Of a DNA stretch of 64,000 bases, positions 1 through 11,029 are shown piece by piece. Numbering within the stretch: the first letter of the stretch is position 1; every line of letters begins with the position of its first letter. Below the pieces are notes generated by a model. The model had not been told where the DNA came from, did not search any database, and saw nothing but the letters and a program-made list of their open reading frames with translations. The stretch comes from Micrasema longulum (taxonomy: Eukaryota > Arthropoda > Insecta > Trichoptera > Brachycentridae), in contig JAGVSM010002976.1 of NCBI GenBank assembly GCA_022494885.1, forward strand, positions 62,001 to 126,000, written 5' to 3'. The translations under genes and the position numbers were made by a program.

Positions 1-745
1 TTACAATAAATATACTATTTATCATGTTTAAATGACCTTAAAGGTTTTTGATATTGGTCCACTAATATATTTTATTTGTATTGAATTGTGAACGAGGAAA
101 TTGATTGGAGATTATTCTTAAGGTCCTAAGGTTGATTCCTGGCAGGGTGGACGTGAAATGTTTATCTAAAACGTTTTTTGGACTTCAATATTCTATTATA
201 ATATTTCTGGACTGGCAACTGCTACCTTTATGTAACAGATGACCGAACTACGCTGCATTTTGTTTACCGAAGCTGTGCCATATGCATGACTGGATGAGGA
301 AAGGAGAATAGTAATGGTGATGAAGTTGTTATTATCATAATCGTAAATATATTATGAAAATGTCCTTACTCAAAAGGTTCGGCCTCGTAAATGAACAATT
401 GTTTGAAAAATTATTTTTTTAGAAATTAAAATCGTTTTATGTTTCCACCTGTTTGAAAATGTAATGGAAATCTGTACCCACAGTAAATCAATTTGGCACG
501 TTCAATTTTGAATTTCAACTGAAGCGAAAAACTATCGAGTGAAAGAAGAACATGAAATGTACATTACTCCAGACATACCTATATCATATTTATTACAAGT
601 ACGATTAGTAACGCGGAACTGATCGAATAATTCGGTATTTCGATAAGTTATTTATAATTATTTGTAATTAATTAGATGAATCGATCACTAATAAATATAG
701 TGTTAATAACATTTTTGGCCTCCTAGAGATACGGGGAAAAAATTA
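1..745. other. AT-rich sequence, no gene seen
   Basis: I see no splice-bounded exon, repeat copy or RNA gene here. The sequence is AT-rich and of mixed complexity, ordinary for intron or intergenic DNA. Confidence 0.5.
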
Positions 746-930
746 AGATGGAGACCTTGGAAGAATAAGCGAGTCGTCGGAAGACCTCAAAAAAGATGGT
801 CCGACGACATAGCTGCTGTGGAGGATAAAAATTGGCTGCATGCAGCAACCAACTGAAAAGTAGAAGGATACGGAAGAGGCCTATATCCAGCAGTAGAAAA
901 CAGAAGGCTGAAGATGAAGAGATATGAGGT
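746..930 (+). mobile_element. Decayed C-terminal end of a non-LTR retrotransposon (RTE/R1-like)
   Basis: In one plus frame from 746 the translation reads RWRPWKNKRVVGRPQKRWSD, followed by D-I and W-L-H-A-A. This matches the familiar C-terminal GRP-x-x-RWSDD-x-x-x-W-x-x-AA tail of RTE/R1-type LINE polymerases. An in-frame TGA interrupts the tail. A shifted frame then contains GAGGCCTATATCCAGCAGT, which would read EAYIQQ, the usual last stretch of such proteins. The fragment is 5'-truncated with frameshift and stop decay, so it is not functional. The clade is from memory of the family; the motif is seen directly. Confidence 0.72.
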
Positions 931-1113
931 GTAGACGCGTATAGTAACCATGTACATCTATGACGCGGCTTACCAGGCTTGGTTTGATTTCGTACAAAGA
1001 AAACATTCAACAGTTTAAGAGAGGTGAGTTAAAAATAAGAAATGACACACAATTATATCCTTTTTGTTGTGCATGCAGATAATTGGTAGAATTCCATATT
1101 CAAAATTTTTTTG

Positions 1114-1306
1114 GTATCCAAAATACAACACTTTTATTGCATTTATTTTAATTTACTTATTATTTAATATATGTGACGCGTTTCATCTTGTTAGGACATT
1201 ATCGTTAGGACGTTTGATAATGTCCTAACAAGACGAAATGCGTCACATATATTAAATAATAACTAAAGTAAAATAAAATGCAATAAAAGTGTTTTATTTT
1301 GGATAC
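1114..1306. repeat. 193-bp near-perfect palindrome (foldback element)
   Basis: The left arm begins GTATCCAAAATACAACACTT and the right arm ends with its near reverse complement. The arms are about 88 bp each and meet around a short centre near 1203-1215. A handful of substitutions and one small length difference separate them. The arms contain the GACGCGTTTCATCTTGTTAGGACATTA segment in both orientations. No coding sequence lies inside. A foldback MITE or a head-to-head transposon end would give this structure. Clear target-site duplications were not found. Confidence 0.85.
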
Positions 1307-1394
1307 TTTAACAAATTACAGTAATATTTTTTTACCTGCTAGATACATAAATGAGAAATAATTCAACAATAAAGTACTCGCGTGGGCTTACTAG

Positions 1395-1524
1395 TAATCC
1401 ACGGTCGCGATTATAATGGGAAGCTAAGGATGTCGGACCTTCACCGTGACAGTAAAGTTGAAGATAAATTCTCCCAAGCAATTACGAAAATACACTACCG
1501 ACGCCTTATCTTCAAATTTTTGAG
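1395..1524 (+). other. Possible small exon with a strong 5' splice site
   Basis: A reading frame stays open from just after a stop near 1377 to 1524. It includes an ATG at 1430 and the peptide MSDLHRDSKVEDKFSQAITK, and it ends exactly at TTGAG|GTAAGTAC, a near-consensus donor at 1525. The composition is less AT-rich than the surroundings. Against it: the frame is short, the peptide is not one I recognise, no partner acceptor was located, and the strand is opposite to the 41-kb exon. It could be a first exon of an unrelated gene or chance. Confidence 0.2.
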
Positions 1525-2925
1525 GTAAGTACAACGATTTGTTCTGACGGGTCTAGTGCCTCACGGTCACGTATTATAACTACTCACACTACTCATTAAA
1601 AGTGACAAAAAATTTGTTCCACCGAGCAGTTTTTGCTTTAATTACAATTTTTTTAATATTTTTAATCATTATGATATGACCAGTTTTTTTTCTTATAAGT
1701 CTATTTCAAATATAATTAAGTCCATTTTGAAGTTGAATTAAATTTTGACATAACTTTCAGTTTTAAAAACGAAGGGCTAGATGTACAGATAATGTGGGTA
1801 GATTCTGCTTTATTAATATAAGAGCATCCAGGCGTAAAATGTTGCCACTGTAAAAAAAATATGTTATTATATTTCCACCTGTTTTACAGTCTTTGTGAGA
1901 CGTTAAAATAGTCAGCTTTGTAATCGCTCGGTAGATAAATACAGACAAAAGTTTAGCGTACCGTCTTTGTTATTATCAAAAGTCATTTAAAAATCATGTT
2001 CAAGCGAGCATTTTTTTCTTGAATTGAGATTTATCGGAATTTATCGTTGCTTTGAAGTTGATCCTTATTATTTTATTTAAAATATAAATTAGAACTTTTT
2101 AAATTAGGTATAGAACACAAGCTAAATTTTCGGGGTCATTCATTGGTTGGATTCGATCATATGATTTCGAGATAACAAGTCGGTAGAACATATCGACATA
2201 GATAGAGATAGTACAGAAGTTAAGTATACTGTCTCGGTATGTACCAATGACGGTAGCCTTTATAATCACAGCCCAGGGTGACGCTTTTATCGATATTTTT
2301 TACATGTAGGTATTTGTAAGTCAAGCGTCCGTATATTCTTTCTTCAAGGATGAATGTATCGTAAGATTCAGTACAATGGAGACGAAATTGTAAGGACAAC
2401 CGTAGTAGTCCACCCGAGTTGTAATATGTACTCAAGTAATGATACAAATGATTTCTAAGTTTTATTTACAATTTTATTGTTAAAGGTTGTTGAGCTTCCA
2501 TAAATCATAAAATACTGTTTTTTAAACGTGTTCCTAGAATTGCAAGTTATGTTACATTTTTCTATTTGTTAAAATTTTATATTGTAATTTTTATTTTAAA
2601 ATAAAAGTATATTTAAAAAAATTAGTGTCTTCCTTATTTTAAAAAAAAAACCCGAAGCAATAAAACATCGTATTAGTATAATTTGGCCTACTATACTAGA
2701 CCACGCGAGCATTGAAGTAAACATGTATGCGCAGGTACTCTAGTGTTAAATATCACTTTACAAAATCAACCTGGTAAATACTCTCAATTCATATTAAGGT
2801 TTTTTTTTTGCAAAATAATCAACAATGCAAACTGAAAAAGTACGATAAATTTATTTAAACAAACAAATCAGCTATGAATATTGATAGGTTATTTGTATCA
2901 GTGCTTAATATATTAGTTTCCGCAA
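1525..2925. other. AT-rich sequence, no gene seen
   Basis: Nothing convincing was found. Open frames at 1763-1948 and 2220-2447 on the minus strand have no family resemblance and compositions expected by chance in AT-rich DNA. Confidence 0.45.
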
Positions 2926-3240
2926 ATTTCAGTTACGCGCATCGCTAATGCGGGTACAAACTACGTTGTGTTTACAAGTCGATCATAACTATTCAGACGG
3001 GAGGTTCAATGAATTTCCTTGCAGCAGAAAACCGCTATTTACCGAGGTACTGAGTACGTCTCTCGAGAAAACCTTTACAAGGCTTCATATTCAGGTAGGC
3101 GCCCTCTGGGTAGCCTACTAGAGAGGTTCACCGTTCGCCAGGCCACCCCCCTTACTTTCTGAGCTCCTGGGAACATCATTAGACGCATTACTTGAATATT
3201 TCAATTTTACGTGGAAATTGCGCGCCCAGAATTTAATAAC
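2926..3240. other. Less AT-rich unique block with a CTCF-like motif
   Basis: This block is visibly less AT-rich than its neighbours and matches no other part of the window. At 3099-3113 the minus strand reads TACCCAGAGGGCGCC, which contains the 3' two thirds of the CTCF consensus CCASYAGRKGGCRS (the first three positions disagree). It could be an insulator or other non-coding regulatory sequence. No open frame with splice sites was found. Regulatory function is inference only. Confidence 0.25.
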
Positions 3241-3400
3241 GAATAATGTGTGAAGTTTCATTGATGTTAAAGTCGTTAAAGTAATAATTATTAATTAAAC
3301 TCCTCCTCATTTTTAATTCCCGTACTTATATTATTTTAAGTACCTAGGACATTTTCTTTCTCAAAATAATTATACTATCCCACTAATTACCGAATGTTCC

Positions 3401-3618
3401 AAGCATAGAATTAAGAAAAGTCCAGAAACCGCATACGCATATCAAACAGAAGCCGACTAAACTATTCATAAATGAGTAAGTATACGTTTTGATCTATTAG
3501 TTTCTTTGTAGACGTCGCTCAGTATGCAACCCCTGATTTGAATTCAACTATGCCGTGTTGTGTCCTTTAAAAGTGTAGAAATACTGCTAGGATCTTAAAG
3601 AAACAGGATGCAATCACA
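3401..3618 (+). repeat. Repeat family D, copy 1
   Basis: This 218-bp segment (CATAGAATTAAGAAAAGTCC at its start) recurs in inverted orientation at 29481-29698 with scattered differences, and its first 29 bases recur at 28925-28953. It has no coding capacity. Both full copies share the same two ends, which suggests a complete short mobile element rather than random truncation. The class is unknown. Confidence 0.75.
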
Positions 3619-3649
3619 TTTCATGTGTAATTAGCAAATGAATGTGCAT

Positions 3650-4153
3650 GTACCAAATACATTCCTTAAAAATTGAACTATTTTTAATAGTTTTTAGTTA
3701 ATTGGGAAGATTATTATAATTTTTTACACCTTTGAAGACAAAGCTATTTTGACCATGCCTTGTATGGAATTTAGGAATTTTAATATTATACAAGTATCTG
3801 AGAGAACTGTTCATCTCAAATTCTTTCATTTTTTATATATTTGTAAAATAGAATTTATTTTATAAAGAGTGTCTACTGTATGAAACTTAAATATTTTAAA
3901 TAGACTTTCCGTATTGAATGTTGAGGGTTTCTTTAGAATTACTTTAATAATTAATCTTTGTACTATTTTAAGAGAGTTTAATATATTGGCGTATGAACCA
4001 CCCCACCCTACAATACCATATTGTAACAAAGATTGTACAATTGAGTAATAAGCTATTTTTAAATTATTGATTTTTAAAATATTCCTTAATCTAATAAATA
4101 TGTATATACATTTTCTAATTCGTTTAACTAGTTCACTAATATGTTCTTTTCAT
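3650..4153 (-). mobile_element. LINE reverse transcriptase C-terminal fragment (Jockey/Kiri-like)
   Basis: On the minus strand a frame open from 4153 to 3826 contains ISELVKRIRKCIYIFIRLRN, then AYYSIVQSLLQYGIVGWGG and VQRLIIKVILKKP. This is the classical thumb/C-terminal block of Jockey-superfamily reverse transcriptases (LRN...Y-x-x-x-x-Q-S-x-x-x-YGI-x-GWGG...Q-x-x-x-x-K-I-I-L-K-K-P). After a stop at 3826, a shifted frame continues with IKIPKFHTRHGQNSFVFKG, resembling the later H-x-x-x-GQ-R-SF-x-F-x-GPK region. The element is truncated at both ends and frameshifted. A second copy of a related element lies at 52840-53300. Confidence 0.88.
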
Positions 4154-4920
4154 TTTAGTGATTTATAGCGATTCCCCGACCGTACAAATTTGTATTATTA
4201 TTAACAAAGTATTAAGTATTTTTTTTAAATCAAACAAAAAATACATAATCTTTTTAAAGCTATAAATAACATAATTCAAAAAGAAAAAAATCAAAAACTG
4301 TACTTAATCTATGTTCAGGGTTCAAAGCGTTGTATGAATATGTATGATTTTCTATCAATACAAGATAAAATCAGCGAAACTTTTGAATTTAAACTTTTCA
4401 AATAGTTCAGTTCCTAACTAAATGATTATTTTGCGCTTGATGTGCAAAACATAAAACGCAAGCAAAAAGATGGAAGATAAAAATGAAAATTTCAAGCACA
4501 TAACTATCAGCAGAATACGTTGTATACAAAAACAAAAACATAACAAAATCGACCATTTCGTAATAAATCTTTATATTATCAGTACCGCCGAATCCAAAGG
4601 CGCCACAATGTATTTCGTGGAAGCCAGCGTTTTACAGGATATACGAATATATGTACTTGTACATACAAATAACATAAATGCAAATATGTACGTTGAATGT
4701 ATTATTATGTGTACAAGTTTTGTTTTCCCTCGCTTTCATACGTAGAAGGAAAACGATTTAATTTAAATATGTACTTAAAAAACTAGAAAAAACAGTTATT
4801 TAGAAAAAAAACGCCGGAGTTACGAGATACATTGTTCAAATTTTATGTTAACAGTATTTTGAGTTTGTTCGAATTTTTGTGGACAAGAACAAGATTCAAC
4901 CCCCTTGTGAGCTGTTTATA
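4154..4920. other. AT-rich sequence, no gene seen
   Basis: A 91-codon frame at 4470-4745 on the plus strand starts with MEDKNENFK. It has no recognisable domain, no splice context and no relative in the window, so I treat it as chance. Confidence 0.4.
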
Positions 4921-5417
4921 TTACAATAGAGTTGGAGAACATTTTAGAGAAGGGAATATAGAAGTCAAGGCATAGGGCTGTCATTGACTGGTTTAAGTGT
5001 CCACTTTACACACTAAATCTCTAATTCTATCTCTGTTGTAATTTGAACAGCTCCCTAGGGGGTTAAATACAGTTCATGTCTACAAAAAAATGTACAAACT
5101 CAATAAATTGTTGATAACAATCCACCTGGTTCAAGAACTATAAAAAAATAAAAATATTTTCAGGCGTTGCTAGTATGTGGATGAAATAATTCAATCAGGT
5201 AAATCACATCTACATAAATTAAAGTTTTAGCGCTTTAACTCCACAAACATCAATAAATGGAAGAATTGAAGGAATATAGATGTTTAAACATAGGCAGAAA
5301 GGTGAATGTTACATATTGTGTAAAGTGATCACTTAAACCAGACAATGACTGGTTATAAGCCTTGTAGATGCCCAGACTTCTATATTTCCTTCTCTTAAAT
5401 GTTTTCCATATCTGTTG
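4921..5417. repeat. Repeat family G, complete copy with inverted ends
   Basis: The left end (TTACAATAGAGTTGGAGAAC) is repeated in inverse at the right end, which finishes at TCTGTTGTAA. Each end is about 100 bp and holds the family hallmark CCAGCCAATGACAGGTCATAAG-type segment, here decayed. The inside carries the same ordered blocks as other copies: a CCTAGGG site near 5056, a CACCTGGTTC block near 5123, an AGGCGTTGC block near 5163 and a CAACATTCACC-type block. No protein is encoded. It resembles a non-autonomous DNA element with long inverted ends, but see the tandem arrangement at 14158-14600. Confidence 0.8.
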
Positions 5418-5904
5418 TAAATTTTATGTATAATTTTGTAATTCAAAAATATGGAAGAAAGCTTCTAGAAACAAGTCAGTTAATTAAAAGCGTTACTGGT
5501 TTCCATTTTTCGTTCTTTATATATATTTCTATATATCATTTGATGGTGTTTTCGGATAATTAATAATAAATTGAGAAATCAAAATACTTACATCAAAATC
5601 ATTTAAGAATATGTAATAATTCATGAAAAAAGTATTAGTAATAGAATGATTCAATTTGTCGCGGTTAAAACCTCGAATAGGGGGGAGCAGGGGTAATTTT
5701 ATTTCACAATGTATTTTTTTTATTTAAAATACTATTTTTATTATAAATAAAGAAAAAATTGGTATTCAAAAAAAAATATTTAAAATGTTACATAAAAGGA
5801 ATAACTAGAATAATAAATTTAAATAATACATAAGCAAAATAAACAGTTAATGTAGGTGAAAAAATATTATATGATAAAACTAATGGTTAAAGAGTTTATG
5901 TAAT
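5418..5904. other. AT-rich sequence, no gene seen
   Basis: Low-complexity A/T runs dominate. A short GGTTAAAACCTCG stretch near 5661 resembles a decayed SINE B box but is too degraded to call. Confidence 0.4.
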
Positions 5905-6275
5905 TATTCCCTTGTATCATATCCCATCCAATATCAAATGCGTATCTACAGTATCTCTATTTAAATCACGTATAAAGAAATATTATCTTTCTCTTCTTCA
6001 ATCTATTCTCCTTTCGTCTTTAAATTTTTATTCCTTTTTCCCATTGAGTACAAGTATTGGTTTAAAGTAGTTTAAATACAAAGATGGTTGCTTCTGTTTT
6101 TCCGAATCGTAAGATTAAAAAGTGTTTTTGAGTGAAAACGCTTTGAAAAATATATTATATAAATAACACTTGTATTTTATTGGTTGGTTGGAAAAAATAA
6201 TGATACAACAAATGGTACCAACGTACAACTTAAGTTATGTACAAAAAGTTTAAGTTTTATTTATTTTTTTAACAT
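5905..6275 (+). mobile_element. LINE-J 3' end (decayed)
   Basis: The segment begins with a degraded relative of the LINE-J coding end (TATCTCTATTTAAATCACGT, which in better copies encodes TLSLFKSRLKKH). It continues through the family's pyrimidine-rich 3' UTR and finishes with the tail TTGGTTGGTTGGAA...GTACAAAAAGTTTAAGTTTTATTTATT. Here the tail is eroded (AATGATACAACAAATGGTACC where others read TTGCCATTTGGCAATAAGCCCGCC). It is non-coding debris of the family whose best copy is at 44180-45345. Confidence 0.75.
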
Positions 6276-6371
6276 GGAAAAAATAAATATTTACGTTCTT
6301 ATGATTTGAATTGGGACAACTTTTAACGAATTGAAAATAACTTACTTTAAGAAAATGGGAATAAAGTTTTG

Positions 6372-6480
6372 GTTGAGGGGGGTTCAAACCTCGTACCACA
6401 ACTCGATTTATACTCATTAAAACTACTGTATTTAAATATGTATCTGGGATTTTCCTTTTATCAGGGCTAAAGTTCTAGTT
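6372..6480 (+). mobile_element. SINE-A fragment
   Basis: GGGGTTCAAACCTCG near 6378 is a B-box-like core, followed by CCACAACTCGATTTATACTC, matching the body after the tRNA-like head of SINE-A copies at 8746 and 19102. The head is missing. Confidence 0.5.
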
Positions 6481-7476
6481 AAACTGGGTTATTTTGTTTG
6501 TTTTAGCAAATCGGGGTGAAATTTATAAAGCTTGTTTGAAAAAGCACAACGCTTAAAAGTGAGTAAAACCACGGTTTAACTATTACGGTATACATGACAC
6601 TTTATTTACTCTTGGGATTCAAACAAAATAGCGGAATCCTGCAAATTTAAGATCCGGTGTGAAAAGGATGTAAGACAGACTAAACATTTTTTCTTTGGGT
6701 ACATATTTATTTTGTCTTTTTGTGTCAAGTTATTGAGAAATTTCAAAAACATAGGTGAATTTAGCACATATTTTGGACATGTTAAAAATAGCACTGAAAT
6801 TGATTTTTTTGAGTAAATCGTAAAAACGCAAATATATACTTATTCAATAAAAGTAGTAGTAACGCACAATATAATATATTTGTAGAATTTATGCTTGATG
6901 ATGCAGGGAGATCCTAGACCTATTGGAAATAACATTAGAAAACGACGTTGATACTTCAACGTGTATTTATTAGATATTGAATGAAATACAGAATTTAGTT
7001 ATAAAGCGCTAGAATAACGGTGACAACTTAAACTGAACTCTACTTCATGTCTGAAATGAAATTACTCCACTGGTTTACTTCTAGTTAATAAGGATGGTAC
7101 TATAGCAGTTGTTCATAGTGTTCTCTTTACTTCCAAGTGGGTAATTGATGCCATATTCTATTTTCTTTGCTGTCAGTCATTTGACTTTGTCGTTTACGAA
7201 CAAGAAACGAACGATTCACCATCTGTACTGTTCTTAAGACGGAAATCGGTCAGGCAACCGTGGGCAATGGTTTTAGGGCAAGTCCCACATATTTGTACAT
7301 CAATTGCAGAAAACCCTTATATTTTTTATTGAATAAAGACGAGATTTCGAAGACAATTTCGATTTAGATACCAGCCTGTGGCAATTATAAAGCGATAGTG
7401 AAATATTTTTTTTTATTACACATTTTATTTCATCCTTTCCGTGTTTCTGACATGGGAATGAAACATATCAACAACT
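6481..7476. other. AT-rich sequence, no gene seen
   Basis: No repeat copy or exon was recognised. The 62-codon minus frame at 6606-6794 is not supported by any motif. Confidence 0.4.
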
Positions 7477-7724
7477 CGGTAGTCAGATGGCAGAAGGGAT
7501 TATCTGTATTTTGGTCTATGTTTAAGTTTTCAAAAGTTTTAATGAGTATTTCAGTAAATACACGCAAAAAAAAAAAATCGGCGTCATTTAGAATGGTAAT
7601 TTATTATCGAAAAACAACACAAAAATATTTTAGTCTGTGGATCAAAGTCTTGAAATTGAGACGTATTTCAGCTCCTGAACATTTTTGAAAATTACAGATG
7701 GTCGATTCTGCCGTCTGACTACCG
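7477..7724. repeat. 248-bp segment with 19-bp inverted ends
   Basis: CGGTAGTCAGATGGCAGAA at 7477-7495 and its reverse complement with one mismatch at 7706-7724 bound this segment. It could be a small MITE. No target-site duplication is obvious and no second copy is present in the window. The 96-codon plus frame overlapping it (7398-7688) is a by-product. Confidence 0.45.
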
Positions 7725-8390
7725 AAATATTATCATTAAATTGGAAATATTTTTTAAAACCAAGCTTGTTTTCAAATTTAAAGATGCTGGTTACTATTTT
7801 AAATAAATATTTAAAAACATGTTCAATTTAACAATGACAATCAGTACAAGTAGAAATATTTTTTTAGCTATGTTTTTCCCTCTTATTTTATGAATATACT
7901 AATGTTTGTCTCAATTTCATTATCTAAATGAGGAATTGTAAATAATCCTCCAAATTGTAATGTAATACATTCAATTTGTTTTCAAATTGGAAATTGATGG
8001 ATTGATGAGACAAGTTGAATCGTAGAACCCCTTTCTGATTAGAAAAATAGAACCCTTCCAAATTGAATAAATACAAAAAAGGAAAAAATATATTTAAACG
8101 TTGGTACACTTTAAAAATTTAGTCACTATACATTTAAAAACATACTCATTTATTTAAAGATATGCTATGATTATTTCAAATCAGTATTTAAATATTTATT
8201 ACGCTTTTGATGCATATTTGCTAAGTGACCAGATAATGCAAAACGTTTTATAATGATTAAATGTGTCTATTTTTTTAACGCATTCTGGGTATTGTTATTA
8301 TGTTTAGGAATATATTATGTTTTTCCGAATGTTTGTAGACAAGAAATGGAATTTGCTCCATAGGAAGTTATTGGGCTTAACATATGATGT
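7725..8390. other. AT-rich sequence, no gene seen
   Basis: Nothing was recognised; A/T-rich and low in complexity. Confidence 0.4.
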
Positions 8391-8500
8391 ACAACGGAAA
8401 TGAGAGAACATTTTAGAAAAGATAATATGGAAGTCTAAACGTTTACAGGGCTAACGACTGGTTTAAATGGCCAAATTTTACACTTTGTAATATTTTTTAT
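8391..8500. repeat. Repeat family G, end fragment
   Basis: GAGAGAACATTTTAGAAAAG followed by ATATGGAAGTCTAAACG, GGGCTAACGACTGG and TTTAAATGGCC matches the inverted end of family G (compare 53655-53735). The rest of the element is absent. Confidence 0.65.
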
Positions 8501-8745
8501 TTAATCTATGTTTGAGACATTGCATAGATTTAAATATTATTAATCGTGTTCACTAAATATTGATAAAAATGTATGTTCATGTAATAATTGTTATTATTAT
8601 GTTCTTTAATAAAATTAATGCTTTCACTTTCTATTATGTTGTGTCCCAACTTAATAAAAAGCTCGGGGAATCATTGAGTCAGGGATACGTTATATATATA
8701 TCTATAAGTTAAAAAATTTAAGAAAGAAAAGAAAATTCATGGATA

Positions 8746-8935
8746 GAATTGTGGTCCCGTGGCTAGTATATGGGACTCACGGCTCAAAGGTCCGTGGTTC
8801 AAATCCCACTCTTCCCCAACTTGATACTCATTTTCTAATAGTGAGTTATTTACAACTCGTTGAAAATGCCCCTCAAATTAAAAAAAATGGGTAAATTATA
8901 AGAACGCTAATGTCTTTTTTATTAAAAAAAAATAC
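8746..8935 (+). mobile_element. SINE-A, near-complete tRNA-derived SINE
   Basis: The tRNA-like head runs GTGGTCCCGTGGCTAGTATATGG...CTCACGGCTCAAAGGTCCGTGGTTCAAATCCC. GTGGCTAGTATATGG fits an A box and GGTTCAAATCC fits a B box of an RNA polymerase III internal promoter. The body CCCCAACTTGATACTCATTTTCTAATAGTGAGTT follows, and an A-rich tail ends near 8935. The same order of parts is found at 13988, 19102 and, reversed, at 41585-41750. It does not fold as an intact tRNA, so it is a SINE and not a tRNA gene. Confidence 0.8.
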
Positions 8936-9924
8936 TTATGTAAAATTGATTATGATATTTTTCGTTCCAGCAAAAATGAATTTGAATTGAAGGGTACACT
9001 GGAAAAACCGGTTCATTAATAAATAATGAATTTGATAGAAGACAAAAAAAAGAGATTAAAAATCTTATTTGAGGGATACAAGATTGTAATATTTAATAGG
9101 TTTTTGTTCAATGAAAAAAAAAATTTACGTACCATTAAATTTTTTTTTTAACAAAAACATATTTTTTCAACTAATAAAACACAGAACAAACAAAAACAAT
9201 TTCATTACAGCCATCGTCGATTTATATTTTTTTTGCCAAACGTGATCCCATATTTTTTCCTGCAATAATAGGACGAGGAGCCATATTTTGTTAGTTTTAA
9301 ATGCGTTATTTTATTGAACATGTAATAAAATGGCAAAAGTATCCCGAAAATGACCCGGTTTTAACCGTGTTCCCTTCAATTGGAATGTTTAACAATGTTT
9401 TTGCAAATATAAATACTTCATTAATACGGATTTAAAAACTGTTTAAAATTTACTACACTTGAGAAAAACACGTTCTTTAAATTATTTCCTCAACAAGCTC
9501 CATTGCATCCAATTTTTACTTTGTGAAGAATTTGAGAGCAAATAGCGAGTTACAAAACCGTTTAATATTTAATACTTCTCATCCACCTTATCCCGGGTAC
9601 GGAATATTGGATAGGACGCCTTTGTCGACCAGGCGGAAATAAAAGAATATCTCGGTTTTATTAAGCCCCAGGAAATATTGAAAAAGGGTTCAAAGACCCT
9701 AAAAGATAGATAGGGTATTTTAAGATCGGGTCTTAAATAAGAAATTTGAGAAAAACGCATTGAAAATTATTGAGAAACGTGAGTTTATTCGCGGTCTTAC
9801 GGCCGGAGAAAAATTCCGATGCTTAAAAAACATCATCATCGTCATTTCCCTAGCCACACCCAGTGGTGCATATGGCACTGTATTTAAATTCCAATTGCAG
9901 CGTATATGAGTTGTATTTGTTACA
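8936..9924. other. AT-rich sequence, no gene seen
   Basis: Mostly A/T runs. The stretch 9570-9800 is less AT-rich (it includes TATCCCGGGTACGG) but has no splice-bounded frame and no relative in the window. Confidence 0.4.
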
Positions 9925-10430
9925 TAAAGGGTAACTGTGAGAAACTCGATAAACTTGAACGACTTCAGAATACATGCATGAGGTTTACTTTGGTCTTAGG
10001 AAATATGACCACATTTCTGATTATCGTAGGCAACTGAAATGGCTTAAAATTACACAGCGGAGAAATCATCACTCACTCTCACTTCTGTTTACTATTCTTC
10101 ATAGTCTAAACGCTTCTATATACCTCCGTGAAAAATTTCATGGGTTATCAGTTCATGGTGTAGGTCTCCGTTCTAATTCTCAAAGCACTCTCTTAATACT
10201 CATCTACAATTCCTCTTTCTTCTCATATAGTGTTCATGTAACTTGACTCATCTCTAATTATCTCGAATCATTTCCCATCCACTATCAGAGATGTTACTAC
10301 AGTATCTCTATTTAAATCACGCCAGAAAAAACATCTTCATTCTCTTCTTTAATCTTTCATTCTTTCCTCTTTATTCCTTTTTTTAGTAAAAGTATTGATT
10401 TAAGATAATTGAAATACAAATACAATGAGA
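9925..10430 (+). mobile_element. LINE-J coding end and 3' UTR, 5'-truncated
   Basis: The plus strand encodes KLDKLERLQNTCMRF, then after a frameshift FGLRKYDHISDYRRQLKWLK and HSLSLLFTILHSLN, the C-terminal region of a Jockey/CR1-type reverse transcriptase ORF (compare LERLQN-x-C-I-R-F...FGLRKYDHIS-E-Y-R). It then passes into TVSLFKSRQKKHLHS-like coding at 10300-10345 and a pyrimidine-rich UTR. The 3' tail of this copy appears at 10871-10990 on the far side of an inserted family F repeat. Stops and shifts make it non-functional. Confidence 0.85.
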
Positions 10431-10865
10431 AACACCAGGCCTACGGAAAATTGGTTACAAAAATATTTTTTGCGCGCGGTAAAAAATAGAGCGTTAAATT
10501 GTACTGCAATGTTTCTTAAAAATGTACGAAAAAAAAAAATATATTTTAATAAAAACGCACTACTTTAAACGATATCACTGGTTTATATGAACCAACCAAT
10601 GATATGAGAGCTGTAAAGTATATCCGGTTAGTTTACCGTAAACAAACCAATCGGGAGAACTGACAAAGAAAAACTTCTGACGTCACCCGCGGAGTTATTT
10701 CAGAAATACTAAAATTTTAAAAATCAGAGCGCTGAAAATAAGAAAATTTGGCTTAGTATAATAGTCTATTAAAAAATAAAAATAAATTTTAAAAATACTG
10801 AATTTCCTTATTATTTAAATTTTTGCATATCTTTACCTTTTTTTATTTTATTTTCAGCTTAATAT
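10431..10865. repeat. Repeat family F, copy 1 (inserted in LINE-J)
   Basis: Shared with 16225-16600: both contain TAGAGC(A/G)TTAAA, TGTTTCTT(A/G)AAAATGTACGAAAAAAAAAA, GACGTCAC(A/C)CGCGGAGT and a closing AAAAAATAAA...CACTGAATTT stretch in the same order. It splits the LINE-J copy into 9925-10430 and 10871-10990, so it moved in after that LINE. No coding capacity. The GACGTCACNCGCGGAGT core is the best conserved part. Confidence 0.75.
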
Positions 10866-10870
10866 GTTTT

Positions 10871-10990
10871 GCGACCTAAATTATAAAAATCAAACTTTTG
10901 AAAAAGAAATTTCCATTTGGCAAAAAGCCTGCTAATGTACAATTAACATAATGTACAAAAAGTTAAATAAATAAAAATAAAATAAACTAA
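10871..10990 (+). mobile_element. LINE-J 3' tail (continuation of 9925-10430)
   Basis: CCATTTGGCAAAAAGCCTGC followed by TAATGTACAATTAACATAATGTACAAAAAGTTAAATAAATAAA is the terminal segment seen at the 3' ends of all LINE-J copies. Confidence 0.8.
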
Positions 10991-11029
10991 ATTAAAAATG
11001 CTTCAAAATTCAGTTGAGACATAAATAAA

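Noticed and set aside
3826..4029. Intact reverse transcriptase gene
   Set aside because: It is only a C-terminal fragment, frameshifted, with no palm domain; no LINE in this window has a complete ORF.
4470..4745. 91-codon open frame
   Set aside because: No domain, no splice context, no relative; expected by chance in AT-rich DNA.
8746..8825. tRNA-like sequence with A and B boxes (also 19102, 41690, 44520, 13162)
   Set aside because: The sequences continue into shared non-tRNA bodies and A-rich tails and recur in the window; they do not close an acceptor stem. They are SINE heads.
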